From the NCBI GenBank assembly GCA_028274465.1, contig CM051457.1:70344496-70408495 (forward strand): a stretch of 64,000 bases of DNA, in the 5' to 3' direction. Shown here in pieces: positions 34,818 through 45,169 of the stretch; position 1 is the stretch's first letter, and each line of letters starts with the position of its first letter. This stretch comes from Plantago ovata. Taxonomy: Eukaryota > Streptophyta > Magnoliopsida > Lamiales > Plantaginaceae. Made by a program: the position numbers and the translations under genes. The notes under the pieces are model-generated. The model made no database searches, was not told the DNA's origin, and saw only the letters and a list, made by a program, of their open reading frames with translations.

Positions 34818-36039
34818 TGTTGGTCCCTTTAAACAACAAGAAAAGACTAGGGGGGGGGGGGGGTGAATAGTCTTTTCAAAATTTCGTCGTTTAAAAACTT
34901 TCTCAGCAAGTGCTTATTACTTTACAGTAATGAGTTTGCTGATACTTAACTTTCTCAGCAAGCGCAAGTTACTTCACAGTAACTAGGTTTGCTGATACTT
35001 AAAATCAGAGAGCGGAAGTCTTTGATACAATAAGTGCTTTTTCAGTAAATGAAGGTTTCAACAAGTGATGTGAGTGACTGTGTACAGATAGATATGATTT
35101 GCTGAAAACCAAGTACAGTAAGTAAATCACACAAACACTTTTATAGTGGTATCTGAGAGTGGCGTAATCTCTCAACTAATCCACTTTGTCCTTTCTAGGA
35201 CTGAATCCACAAAGATAAGTTTGAGGTTCCTTACAACACCTATCTAGAGCGATCCAAACAGAAACCAAAGCACACTTGCTTCGTCTCCAATCTAACTAGA
35301 GAACGTAACCTTGTTCTCCACCAAACTTGGTACTTTTAATCAACAACACTATGCTAGATTAAGTTCCCCCTGAATATCACGCCTGAAAGGGTGTATTTTC
35401 AGTTAGAGAGGTTTGGGATGAGATAACTTAATTATAACTTATTCAGTTACAACAAGTAATCTAAGAAACAAAACTTTGAATACTTTGCAGTAAACAAGTT
35501 TGATTGTTTCTGGTGTCAAGACTTGTTCTTGTTCGAAAGAAAGAACACTTAACTAATTTCTTAGCCGTGTATGTTCTACTTCTTCACAAGTAGGTTTTTC
35601 AAGCATTAAGTCTTGGAACGGATCGATGGCAGTAAAGAGTGTTTGAAGGGTATGTGAGTTTAAGCACAAGTGAGAGTTTGATCACGTTGTTGACACACTT
35701 CAACTCTTTGCCGGATGAAATAAGGAGCCGTTTGAATTTCAAATTATAAGGCTTTTGATCCTTAAAATGTCACTATCTTGCTTTTGTACTTTCAGCAGCG
35801 TCCTTGTTTGTCTTCTAGTCTTCATGTCCTTCGCGTGCATGCTTTGCATTTAATGCTCTTTTGAATGAAATTCAAACAGTAACATTGGAGAGCAAATACA
35901 AGTACTTTCAGCAAGAGGTCACATATGTTCCATCAGCAAGTGGTCAGTCTCAGTTTCAGCAAGCACAACCTACTCTGTCGTATAGATTTTCACTTATGCA
36001 ATGCTGTTGCTGAAGTTTCCACTTTCTGAGCAACATGTG
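34818..36039 (-). repeat. 5' LTR of copy D (partial)
   Basis: 1222 bp aligning to the U5-side portion of the 1.69-kb LTRs of B and C. It begins at the usual TGTTGGTCCC (plus reading) with a 14-base G homopolymer and stops at 36039, where the Gypsy-array sequence starts. The bases GTG at the join belong to both flanking sequences. Confidence 0.9.
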
Positions 36040-37033
36040 AGGTTCTAAATTTAAAAGACAGAACAGTAAACGGTTTTGAAAACAAACAATTGTAGCAACC
36101 GAAGCAGTAACAGAAACAGATAACATAACAGAGACAGACAGAAACAGATAAGGTGAAGTCCGTTGGTGCAGCCCGCCTTGTTACTCCTACTCCCAGAATG
36201 CCCTTATAGCTCCCTCTAGAGGGTACAACTCTATACAGAAACATAAACAGAACCTTCGACCCTAATAGACCTCAGCGACTTCTGTCTCGCGTCTAAAAGG
36301 GAATAGACTAGGCAATAACCAAATAAACCCGATAGTCCACACTCCCGAAGTATACCTAGTTACAACCTAATCGACCGGCCACACAGAAACAATAACAAAT
36401 AAATTGCTCGGATAACCGAGTTACATTCCTGCAGAAGAGTCAGTACAAACAGAACAACAGCATACATAATAAAGTAAATACAATAAAATATACATGCATA
36501 TCACATTGCCTTCCAGGTTTTAAAAACAAACAAACTTTGGGGTGAACACTCACCTTAAACTTCGCGAGCAACGGTCCACGAAAGCACAACGACTTAAAAT
36601 CTAACGAACGGAACACCTAAACAGAAATTGTCTAGTTACTAACTATAAGTCGAACAAAAGCTAAACGGATAAGAATAAAAAGGTCGGTGAAGGAGTGGCT
36701 CGAACTCGGGACCTTTAAGTTAGTCACACAACTCTTAACCAACAGAGCTAGAAGACAACTAGTGACTCGACTTCACCAAGACATAAACCAGTTCACTAGC
36801 TTTTAGAAAACACTTTCAAACTCGGATTTCAGAATTACCAAAATAACCCCACAGTAGATTGCAAATCCGTACTACAATTTCTTACAACTTCAGAAGAGTC
36901 CTCAAAAGAAATTCCGTTTAACAGTTTAGTCCAGGGGTTGTGAAATTACTAACCTACCCTCAAACAGTAATTGCAGAAAAGTCCTTTTTAATTTTCAGAA
37001 AGCACAAACAAGCCCAAAAAGTTTCTAAACATA
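36040..37033 (-). repeat. H unit a: partial LTR and 3' region
   Basis: Aligns base for base with 39313-40416, 59189-60196 and 62539 onward. No ORF is supported. It includes the tRNA-like segment at 36691-36753. The first 278 bp of the unit's LTR edge seen elsewhere are absent here because the element ends against copy D. Confidence 0.8.
36691..36753 (-). repeat. tRNA-like segment, H unit a
   Basis: On the minus strand it reads like the core of a plant tRNA or SINE head: an A-box-like TAGCTCTGTTGG and a B-box-like GAGTTCGAGCC about 30-35 bp apart. Stems do not pair well and no acceptor stem closes, so it is not called a tRNA gene. It recurs in all four units. Confidence 0.6.
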
Positions 37034-38182
37034 CTAAACCGTCCACAAAAATCCATAACTCTCCCAAACTAGTCCACTTGTCAGTCCACGTTGGTCAAAC
37101 ATAATTGCAAAAAGGTCCTTTAGAGCCTCATGCCCAACCCCACTGTAGACCTTCGCCTTCGTTGTTGCACCATCTCCTTGGTTTTTCGAAACCGTGCTAC
37201 CAGGCCGTCCTTCCTTAATCAAACAGCGACGCCTCGGACATTCGTTCACCTTGTGGTCCCTGCTGCCACAAGCGAAACAACAACCCTTCTACTTCCAGCA
37301 GTTGCCTTCCTCGTGAGTTGTTCCTCCAAAGAAATTACACTTTATGCTACTTGAGTCTCCAGTAATATCACCGAGTTGACGAGGTCGACTTTCCCACTGA
37401 TTGCGAGGATACTTGGATGGAGACGGACGATCCTTGCTACTCGTGTGATCAGAACTCCTTTTTCCATATCGATGAGGTTCATAACTCTCAGGTTCTCCTA
37501 AACCATCCTCCAATTCAGCAGCTCTTTCCACGGCCTTCGTGTAAGTTGCCATCTCGATTCCAAACAGGTGGAACCTGATCTTAGGCTTCAACCCTCGTAC
37601 AAAGTACCTCATCTTTTCCATTTCATCAATTTGGAAGTGTGGCACATACTTCAACAATCTCGTGAATTTAAGATCATACTCGGGCACCATCATCTTCCCT
37701 TGCACCAAATTTTCGAAGTCATTCGTTCTTCTCTTACGGACAGAGCGGGGAACATACTTGTCCACAAATTCCTTCACAAAATTCTCCCATGTGCGAGGTT
37801 TTCCTTCTCTCCTCCACTGTGCATCAATGGTGACCCACCAACGTCGTGCTGGTCCATTGAGCTGAAACACTACAAGTTCCACCATTTGTGCATCGTTGAA
37901 GTGCAAGATACTAAACAAATCCTCGATGCCCTCAATCCAGACTTCAGCTTGCCTTGAATGGGGTGATCCTTCAAACCTTTCCGGGTGAAAACGAGTGAAC
38001 CTCGCAGCTGCCGACAACGTTAGAGTTTCTTGATGTGGCATAACTGGCGGCGCGATCGCAATTGCTACTTGGCGGGAGGCATTTGGAGGTGCGATCATTT
38101 GCTGCATCGAGTCTGGTGCATTAGCATCATTGGCGGCGGGGTTGCTGCTGCTGGTAGCGCACGTGTTGTTCCTTGGAGCCAT
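37034..38182 (-). pseudogene. gag: H unit a gag
   Basis: Starts with ATG at 38182 (MAPRNNTCATSSS). The Ty3/Gypsy retrotransposon gag core spans about residues 60-190, with blocks RFHPERFEGSP, AEVWIEGIEDLF, RRWWVTIDAQW, TWENFVKEFVDKYVP and EYDLKFTRLLKYVPHF. A basic region and a CX2(C/F)..H....C zinc-knuckle-like segment follow (CNFFGGTTHEEGNCW), and a second knuckle (CFACGSRDHKVNECP) lies near 37250. The pattern is typical of chromovirus gag. It would form particles and bind RNA. No protease or pol follows. It looks lightly broken (one or two changes). Confidence 0.85.
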
Positions 38183-39020
38183 CCTATCGCAATTAGTCTA
38201 AGGTCAATAACGTAATTAACGTCCTTAAGAGTTGCATAACGTGAACTAAGGCACTAACTTAAGTCAATCTAGCGTGAACAAGCAAGAGACGTGTGAGAGT
38301 AAACGAGATTACAAAGGTCAAAATCAAATTAGGGAGACATAAGTAAGATAATAACTTATAAATAAGTAAATCCTCGAGTGTGTCTAACCTAGCATACAAG
38401 GTAGACATAAATTGAAAATGAAACGACGATAAGCATATGTAAGGAATTCATTAAACAAGCATAAGATACACATCAAAAACACATTAAGCAAGCAATGGCC
38501 CAAAGTGTTCCCTCACAAAGTGATCAGTCATTTGACCCCGGTTAACACGAATCACTTAAACAGTCGGTCGCCTGTCAGTGATTTATGTCGACTTTGGTTA
38601 AACAATAAATCGCAATATGACAGAACCAAGCAAGAACCTACATCAACCTCAATAAGTAAAACACATGCATTAATACGTGTTTAAAGCATGCAACCAATGG
38701 CTTTATAGTAAATAAATATACTTTTAAGCAAATACTCATGCATTTAAAATAAACAATCAAATGGTCGTAAAGAAAACGAACGAAAGTGACAATCATAAGC
38801 TTGTTATTGAGGTTTAACAGAATCAACAACAAGACAGTTTTGGAAAACAAAACAGTAGGACAGGTGACGTGCAAACGGAACAACTCAGAGTTAGTGCGGA
38901 AGACTAAACAGTATAAGAGAAAGAAAAAAACAACTCAATCTATATCCAGCAACTCAAACCCTCACACACACCCCCAAAGGTAAGAAGATCCTATCCTAGC
39001 AAGCTTGAGTTTGAACTCAA
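38183..39020 (-). other. H unit a untranslated leader
   Basis: Non-coding, A-rich in plus reading, between primer site and gag ATG. It is conserved in the other units (58065-58833, 61346-62183). I see no gene. A perfect 10-bp inverted repeat with a 2-nt loop (AGCTTGAGTT / AACTCAAGCT) lies at 39002-39023 and overlaps the primer site. Confidence 0.75.
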
Positions 39021-39032
39021 GCTCTGATACCA
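39021..39032 (-). other. Primer-binding site, H unit a (Met tRNA type)
   Basis: Minus strand TGGTATCAGAGC, two bases from the LTR edge TGTAACGG at 39035. Confidence 0.88.
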
Positions 39033-39034
39033 AC

Positions 39035-40416
39035 TGTAACGGTACCGATTTTTAAAATAAACTAATTCTTTCGAAAATAAAGTAATTTTGACATTCATAG
39101 GTAACGGTCTTCAATAAATGATGAGAAACGGGTTTTGGCGCGAGCTTACAAATTTTAAAGTAGAATAGGGATACGGTAACTAAAATCAAAGTCAAATTTA
39201 AATGAACAGACAGTGAAGACGAATAGGGATGCCTAGACTTGATCTTCTTCAACAAAATCTACAAGGAAGGAATTTTGAAAACAGAAAGAGTGTGAGATAA
39301 AGGATCTCAGTGAGGTTCTAATTTTAAAAGACAGAACAGTAAACGGTTTTGAAAACAAACATTTGTAGCAAGCGAAGCAGTAACAGAAACAGATAACATA
39401 ACAGAGACAGACAGAAACAGATAAGGTGAAGTCCGTTGGTGCAGCCCGCCTTATTACTCCTACTCCAAGAATGCCCTTATAGCTCCCTCCAGAGGGTACA
39501 ACTTTAGACAGAAACAGAAACAGAACCTACGACCCTAATAGACCTCAGCGACTTCTACCTCGCGTCTAAAAGGGCATAGACTAGGCAATAACCAAATAAA
39601 CCCGATAGTCCACACTACCCAAGTCTACCTAGTTACAACCTAATCGACCGGCCACACAGATACAGACAGAAACAATAACAAATAAAGTGCTCGGATAACC
39701 GAGTTACATTCCTGCAGAAGAGTCAGTAGAACAGAACAACACCGTACATAATAAAGTAAATACAATACAATATACATGCATATCACATTGCCTTCCAGGT
39801 TTTAAAAACAAACAAACTTTGGGGTGAACACTCACCTTAAACTTCGCCGGTCCACGAAAGCACAACAACTTAAAAGCTAACGAACGGAACACCTAAACAG
39901 AAATTGTCTAGTTACTAACTATAAGTCGAACAAAAGCTAAAAGGATAAGAATTAAAAGGTCGGTGAAGGAGTGGCAAAGGAGGGGCTCGAACTCGGGACC
40001 TTTAAGTTAGTCACACAACTCTTAACCAACCGAGCTAGAAGACAACTAGTGACTCGACTTCACCAAGACATAAAGCAGTTCACTAGCTTTTAGAAAACAC
40101 TTTCAAACTCGGATTTCAAAAGTACCAAAATAACCCCACAGTAGATTGCAAATCTGTACTACAGTTTCTTACAACTTCAGAATAGTCCTCAAAAGAAATT
40201 CGGTTTAACATTTTAGTCCATGGGTTGTGAAGTTACTAACCTGCCCTCAAACAGTAATTGCATAAAAGTCCTTTTTAATTTTCAGAAAGCACAAACAAGC
40301 TCAACAAGTTTCTAAACATACTAAACCGTCCACAAAAATCCATAAATCTCCCAAACTAGTCCACTTGTCACTCCACATTGGTCAAACATAATTGCAAAAA
40401 GGTCCTTTAGAGCCTC
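39035..40416 (-). repeat. H LTR-containing segment between units a and b
   Basis: Begins TGTAACGGTACC beside the primer site and runs without a break into the gag 3' end of the next unit. This is what an LTR shared by two tandem internal domains would look like. The inner LTR edge (TG on the minus strand after a purine tract) was not identified. The tRNA-like segment is at 39970-40038. No ORF is supported. Confidence 0.7.
39970..40038 (-). repeat. tRNA-like segment, H segment a/b
   Basis: Minus strand: TAGCTCGGTTGG (A-box-like) and GAGTTCGAGCC (B-box-like) with a tRNA-like spacing, followed by a Lys/SINE-like CCCCTCC tail. It is nearly identical to the segments at 36691 and 59845. Confidence 0.6.
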
Positions 40417-40511
40417 ATGCCCAACCCCACTGTAGACCTTCGCCTTGGTTGTTGCACCATCTCCTTGGTTTTTCGAAACCGTGCTACCAGGTCGTCATTC
40501 CTTAATCAGAG
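40417..40511 (-). pseudogene. gag: H unit b gag, 3' end
   Basis: Short 3' part of a gag identical in type to 37034-37249. It is separated from the rest of its gag (57187-58064) by the F/G block. Compare the uninterrupted copy at 60197-61345. Confidence 0.8.
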
Positions 40512-40516
40512 AGAGA
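40512..40516. repeat. Target-site duplication of the F/G block, left (AGAGA)
   Basis: AGAGA here and AGCGA at 57182-57186 flank TGATGAA...TTCATCA ends. The empty site in H unit c (about 60385) reads AGCGA. One mismatch in five fits an insertion of moderate age. Confidence 0.8.
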
Positions 40517-41789
40517 TGATGAATGTGTATTTTGCACTTTCATTTGAGTCTTTTTCACCTATTTTAGCTATCCTCTATGTTAATTTAGCTATATTGTAGT
40601 GCATTTTATTAGAATAGTGTCATGTTTCCCTTTAGATTTTATTTTACAGGTTTTGGTTGAAAATCGAGGATTTCCGGGCAATTATATTGAAGTTGACAAG
40701 GAATTGGTGTTCCAGAAGCCTATTTGGAGTATCTGAAGGTTTCCGGATAGGATTTGGAGTCTAGGGGTCGAATCTGGAGGTTAGAAGGCCACTAGAAGTC
40801 AGAAACCGAGTCCGAAAAGGGGAAGAAATCCAAAAACGCGTCGAAAACGCGGAATTCCGCGAAAATCACTCCCGGGCGAACCGTCCGGGACGTGGGGCGA
40901 CTCGCCCCACACTTATTCGTAGCCTATATATAGTTGCTCAGTTTTTCTCCAAAATTCATACTTTTCCAGACCTATTCTCCCACCTTTCTCTGTAGTTTTA
41001 GGTATGAACTCCCCAGAGCCTGTTCTGGGGGTTCGTAGCTTAGGGCTCACTTTTTCATAGCAGATTAGAGCTTGTAGGATTGCAATTCTTCGGAGATTGA
41101 CAACCTTCGGTAACATTGTATCTTACAGCTTATTCTACTTATTTTTATATATCTTTCAACATGTTTTCTTCTATGATTTCTGTTGATTGCATGCCTATTA
41201 TGAGTAGCTAAACTTATCGTTGGTGGTAGTATGTGAATTCTTAGTGAAGGGAAGATAATCATGCTAATGGCTATATCGCGCATTATAATCCGTGTTATTG
41301 CTTTATTTCGTTGATCAGGCTCCACCTAAATTCTCGTATGTTGTATTAATTATTATGCACAATTGGACCCTCGTCGACCTATGCGCATCTATATCTTCGT
41401 AGTGTTGAATAATTACGGAACACAATAGGACAATAGTGATTGACTTGTCAGTATCTTTATCTTCGTAGTGCTTAATAATTGCAACAGGACATTAGATTGA
41501 TTAAAGATCTCCATGCAAGACCGAGGAATTTACGCATGATTATTGACCCGTTATGCTTTGAAGGATCATACTATCACCAATCTCCATTATCTGTTAGAAA
41601 AATCTTTGCTTTTACGTCTGCTGTTTTATATTCTCTAGTTAAATAGATAAAGCTAGTTATAGTCCTGAGAGAACGACACTCGAGATCATTCTACTGCTAC
41701 ACTACGGTTTTCGTTGTAGTTGTGAATTGTCTTTGGCTAAATAACAAATTTATTTGCTGAATCTGGACCCGACAAATCCGCGTTCATCA
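40517..41789 (+). repeat. F 5' LTR (Athila-like)
   Basis: 1273 bp, TGATGAATGTG...GCGTTCATCA. It contains a GC-rich palindrome (40892-40910) just upstream of a TATA box (40925-40932). Aligns over its whole length, reversed, with 48030-49322. Confidence 0.93.
40892..40932 (+). promoter_or_regulatory. F LTR core promoter: GC palindrome plus TATA box
   Basis: GTGGGGCGACTCGCCCCAC (a perfect palindrome except its centre) is followed 15 bp later by TATATATA at 40925-40932. The pair is conserved in the G LTR. Confidence 0.65.
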
Positions 41790-41792
41790 AAT

Positions 41793-41810
41793 TGGCGCCC
41801 TTGTCGGGGA
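41793..41810 (+). other. F primer-binding site (Asp tRNA type)
   Basis: TGGCGCCCTTGTCGGGGA, nearly matching the Athila/Tat primer site TGGCGCCGTTGTCGGGGA complementary to Asp tRNA. Three bases after the LTR end. Confidence 0.85.
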
Positions 41811-41934
41811 CTATACTCCGTTTTTCTGTTTAATTTGTTTATATTTACAGCATTCAATTCCTAATTCTATTAGTTTTAGTTTTCCTTGTTAATCTCTCTC
41901 TGATACTGCTTTCCTAGTCTGTTACAGATAGTGT

Positions 41935-44094
41935 ATGCCACATACACGATCTAAAGGAACACCACTTGCTGATTCAATTGCTGAGATCGACAGAGTCTAC
42001 CACCAAAGAAGGCGACTACTTCAAAGGCGTGCACTAGAGGAAATAGAGGATACTGATTTCTCTGAATCTCTACACAGTCTTTTCAAGGAAATCGACGGAA
42101 TGGCAGAAGCTAGACCACTGAAAGCATGGGTTCAACCCACCAAGGATGGTATGAGGGGACCGGCGATTGTTCTTTCGTCTGCAACTCGAGATCTGGAAAT
42201 CAAGAACCACGCATTCCAACGACTGCCGAGGTTCTATGGCTTATCAAGGGAAGATGTGATGGGGTACTTGCACGATATCGCTGATTTAGTCAACCAACTC
42301 CCACGACCCGGAGCTGAAATAACAACGGATGAGTTGAGGATGAAGGTTTTTGCTATGAGGCTTGGCGACAGAGCCAAGTCATGGTTGAGTTCTCTACCAG
42401 CAGGCTCGCTGGACACTTGGGAGAAGGTTTTTTCAGCTTTCATGGAGAAATACTTCCCTCACACCTTGACTACCGCGCTAAAGGCGCAAATCACTGGATT
42501 CAAGCAGGAATATGATGAGACCATCTACACCGCGTTTGAGAGATTCCAAGATCTCACGAACAAGTGCCCTCACCATGGTTTTGAACTTTCTGACCTAGTC
42601 CAACACTTCTACAATGGACTAACCTTCGAGAACCAACAAGTGGTGGATTTCCAATGCCGAGGAAATATTTGGGAGGAAACCGCAGAAGCCGTCTGGGCAG
42701 TTTTCGAAAGGCTTGCTAAGGGTTCGCAGTTCAAGGACCCAAGAGCAATGGTTAGGAGACGTGGACCTGAAGCTCCACCGACTCAAGAAGCCCCTAAGTA
42801 TAGGGGGAATGGGGATCAATTCGAGTGCTTTACCAACGAATTGAAGCAAGTCCTCAAGAGCGCCACTGGAACAACTGTTTCGAACGAAGTATGTCGAATA
42901 TGCAAGGACTACGGGCATGGGGCTCATATGTGTAGATCGGAGCTTGCATATGATGATGGCAATTGGGCTCCAGGAGGCGAAGAGGAAGCCTTTTCTACGG
43001 AGTTTGGTTCTCAAGAAGTTAGCTACGGACAAGACGGTAGGAATCCTCGAGGTGGATTTTGGAGAAGAGGATTCCGAAACAATCAAGGATATGCACCGGC
43101 TAACCAAAATTATGGCCCTAACCAAGACCGTAGTAGGCTAAACTATGGTAATGACCACTGTGAAAACCCCGCTCCGAAAGAGCCACCGAAGTCGAAGTCG
43201 CCTCAACTGATGGAGAACTTGCAAAAGATGGTTGATCACACCCAAAGTTTTCTCAAACGTTATGAAGAAGATTCTGAGAAGACTAGGGCAAGGCTTGATA
43301 GGTTGGAAGAGAGCACTAGGCTTGCCCATCAAAAGGTGCAAGAGTTGATCGACCAAGGAGCAAGTAGGGAACAAGGAAAACTGCCTAGCAACACTGAGAA
43401 GTCGAATTCCATCACATTGGCTGGTGATCTACCTCACGAAATCACCATCAAGAAGGTTTGTAAGTGCGAGTGTTGCAAGAAGGAAGAACTTCTACAGGCT
43501 AAGGAAGAAGAGAAGGACCTTGGTTCTGACGAAAGTGATGAGAAGCAAGAGGATCCCGAGCCACTCCCTAAAAGTTTCGATGTTAAGGTAGGGATTGGTG
43601 AGCTTGAAGATGTCCGTGCCACACTAGACACGAGATCCTACTCAAACAGACTCCCTTTAAATGTGTTTGAAAAGAGTAGCCTTGGAAAACTATCTGAGCA
43701 TAGGGCTATTGTGCAACTGGCGGATGGATCCTTTATGAGACCCGAAGGCATTGTGAAAAATGTGTTGGTCAAGATTGGTGAAGCTTCTGTATACACCAAT
43801 TTTGTAGTTATGCCGGCGTCTGCACCTGGAACAGGGGATGTCATACTCTTAGGGTGAACGTTCTTGACTAAACTACGCTCCGTAATGGACATCTACCAAA
43901 GAACTTGCACTATTGAAGTGGATGGCAAACAACACGTGTTGCAAGCCATATCTGATCCACCTGATCCGCCTGATATTTCTGTCACTACTCACTACTGTGG
44001 TCTTGCAGCCTATATTCTTTCTTATTCACAGGTTCGTGGCATGGAGAGGATATCAATGAAGGGGAAGTCTAGTACCCGCAGAAAGAAGAGATAG
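41935..44094 (+). pseudogene. gag: F gag-protease
   Basis: Starts with ATG at 41935 (MPHTRSKGTPLADS), about 125 bp after the primer site. Athila-type gag core about residues 80-260 (RLPRFYGLSREDVMGYL, AKSWLSSLPAGSLDTWEKVF, KYFPHTL, NKCPHHGFE, FYNGL), a canonical CCHC zinc knuckle (CRICKDYGHGAHMC) near residue 323, a Gln/Asn/Gly-rich part, a coiled-coil-like segment about 425-480, an acidic stretch, then a retropepsin-like region (VRATLDT.SYSN) from about 550. It would form particles and cleave Gag. No RT follows. Broken by at least one or two changes. Confidence 0.88.
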
Positions 44095-44099
44095 GCACA

Positions 44100-45169
44100 G
44101 ACAGGAGTCGAGTCAAAGACTTTAAACAATGGCGCTATCCGGGAGGCAACCCGGAGTTTTTATCGCTTTCTTTACCGCTTTATTGCATGCATTCATTCTT
44201 GAACTATTTGCTTCTCGTATGCGAATTTGTTCATGTCTGTGTCGTATATGTTTATGTTTGAGTAAAATTTTTCGAGTGGTTTTATGAGAAAATTGGTTTT
44301 GGGGATTAAAAACCGCGTTTTCGGACGAAAAGACCGTCTCCCCACATCGGGGAGCGGGGGGCGAATCGCCCCACGGTCCCAGTTGTTAAAAAACGCGGAT
44401 TTCCCATCTTTAGCTCATTTTCTTCATATCTTCATCATTCCTCCTCCCCAAAAACTGAAAATCGCGATTTTACCTTCAAAATCTCATATCTTCTTCATTT
44501 CTTCATCAAATTTAGTGTTCTTTAGCTTCAATCGCAGCCTATTACGTGATCTATCTTTTCATCCGAACAGATTTCTCTCTAGTGCATTAGATTTTCAGAT
44601 CTGAGCTATCTTCTTATGAACCCTAATTTTCGAATTTGGGGGTTTTCTAATTTGAGCTTCAATTATGCTTATTTGATGCATGGGTAGGTTGTTTGTGTGA
44701 TTAGAAGTGTTATTTACTATCAATTGCATGCTAAATTATGCTTGGATTGTTGATTTGGGAATTTTGCTACTAGATTATATATCTTGTTATGCAAAATGTC
44801 TTTATCTTTGATTTCTTGCATATGATGGTGTTTATTGGTGTAATGATGTTGGATTTGATGGTAGAATGCTTAATTGTTGAGTATGAGGATTTATGATGCT
44901 AGATTTTTTTTTCGCTACTATGGTATGAATTGAGCCTTGTTATCTAGGATATTGGTTGTCTAGTAAGAGCATGGTATGAATTGAGCCTTGTTATCTAGGA
45001 TATTGGTTGTCTAGTAAGAGCATAATTTGATGTATTGCATGTACTACTTACATTGGTATGTTGCATAATGAAGAAGCTAGGCTAGACATTAAAGGTTTGG
45101 GGAGCTCGATTGTTGATTTTATCACTTGTGTGTTTCGTTCTTACACTAGCATATGCATGAGTCAGTTTT
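44100..45169 (+). other. F region between gag-protease and second ORF
   Basis: Non-coding. It includes a GC-rich palindrome (about 44357-44372, GGGGCGAATCGCCCC) in otherwise AT-rich DNA, the same motif as in the LTR promoter, and a perfect 51-bp tandem duplication (44920-44970 and 44971-45021). I see no gene. Confidence 0.75.
44920..45021 (+). repeat. Perfect 51-bp tandem duplication
   Basis: Two adjacent identical 51-bp copies beginning ATGGTATGAATTGAG. Absent from G in the corresponding region. Confidence 0.9.

Larger units (their letters stand above)
31342..36039 (-). mobile_element. Copy D, 5' portion: LTR, gag, protease and integrase start
   Basis: Reading minus from 36039: a partial 5' LTR (34818-36039), Met-tRNA primer site, gag, protease and the first part of integrase, ending where copy C is inserted. 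The rest is at 14460-18440. The LTR is cut at 36039, where the Gypsy array begins, so D has no complete LTR here and its age cannot be taken from LTR pairs. Its greater divergence from A-C suggests an older insertion, as does its role as host for B and C. It looks broken in many places. Confidence 0.92.

Noticed and set aside
36691-40038. Functional tRNA genes on the minus strand at the tRNA-like segments
   Set aside because: The box motifs are present, but the T-stem pairs poorly, I find no closing acceptor stem, and the copies move with the retroelement, so tRNA-like remnant is safer.
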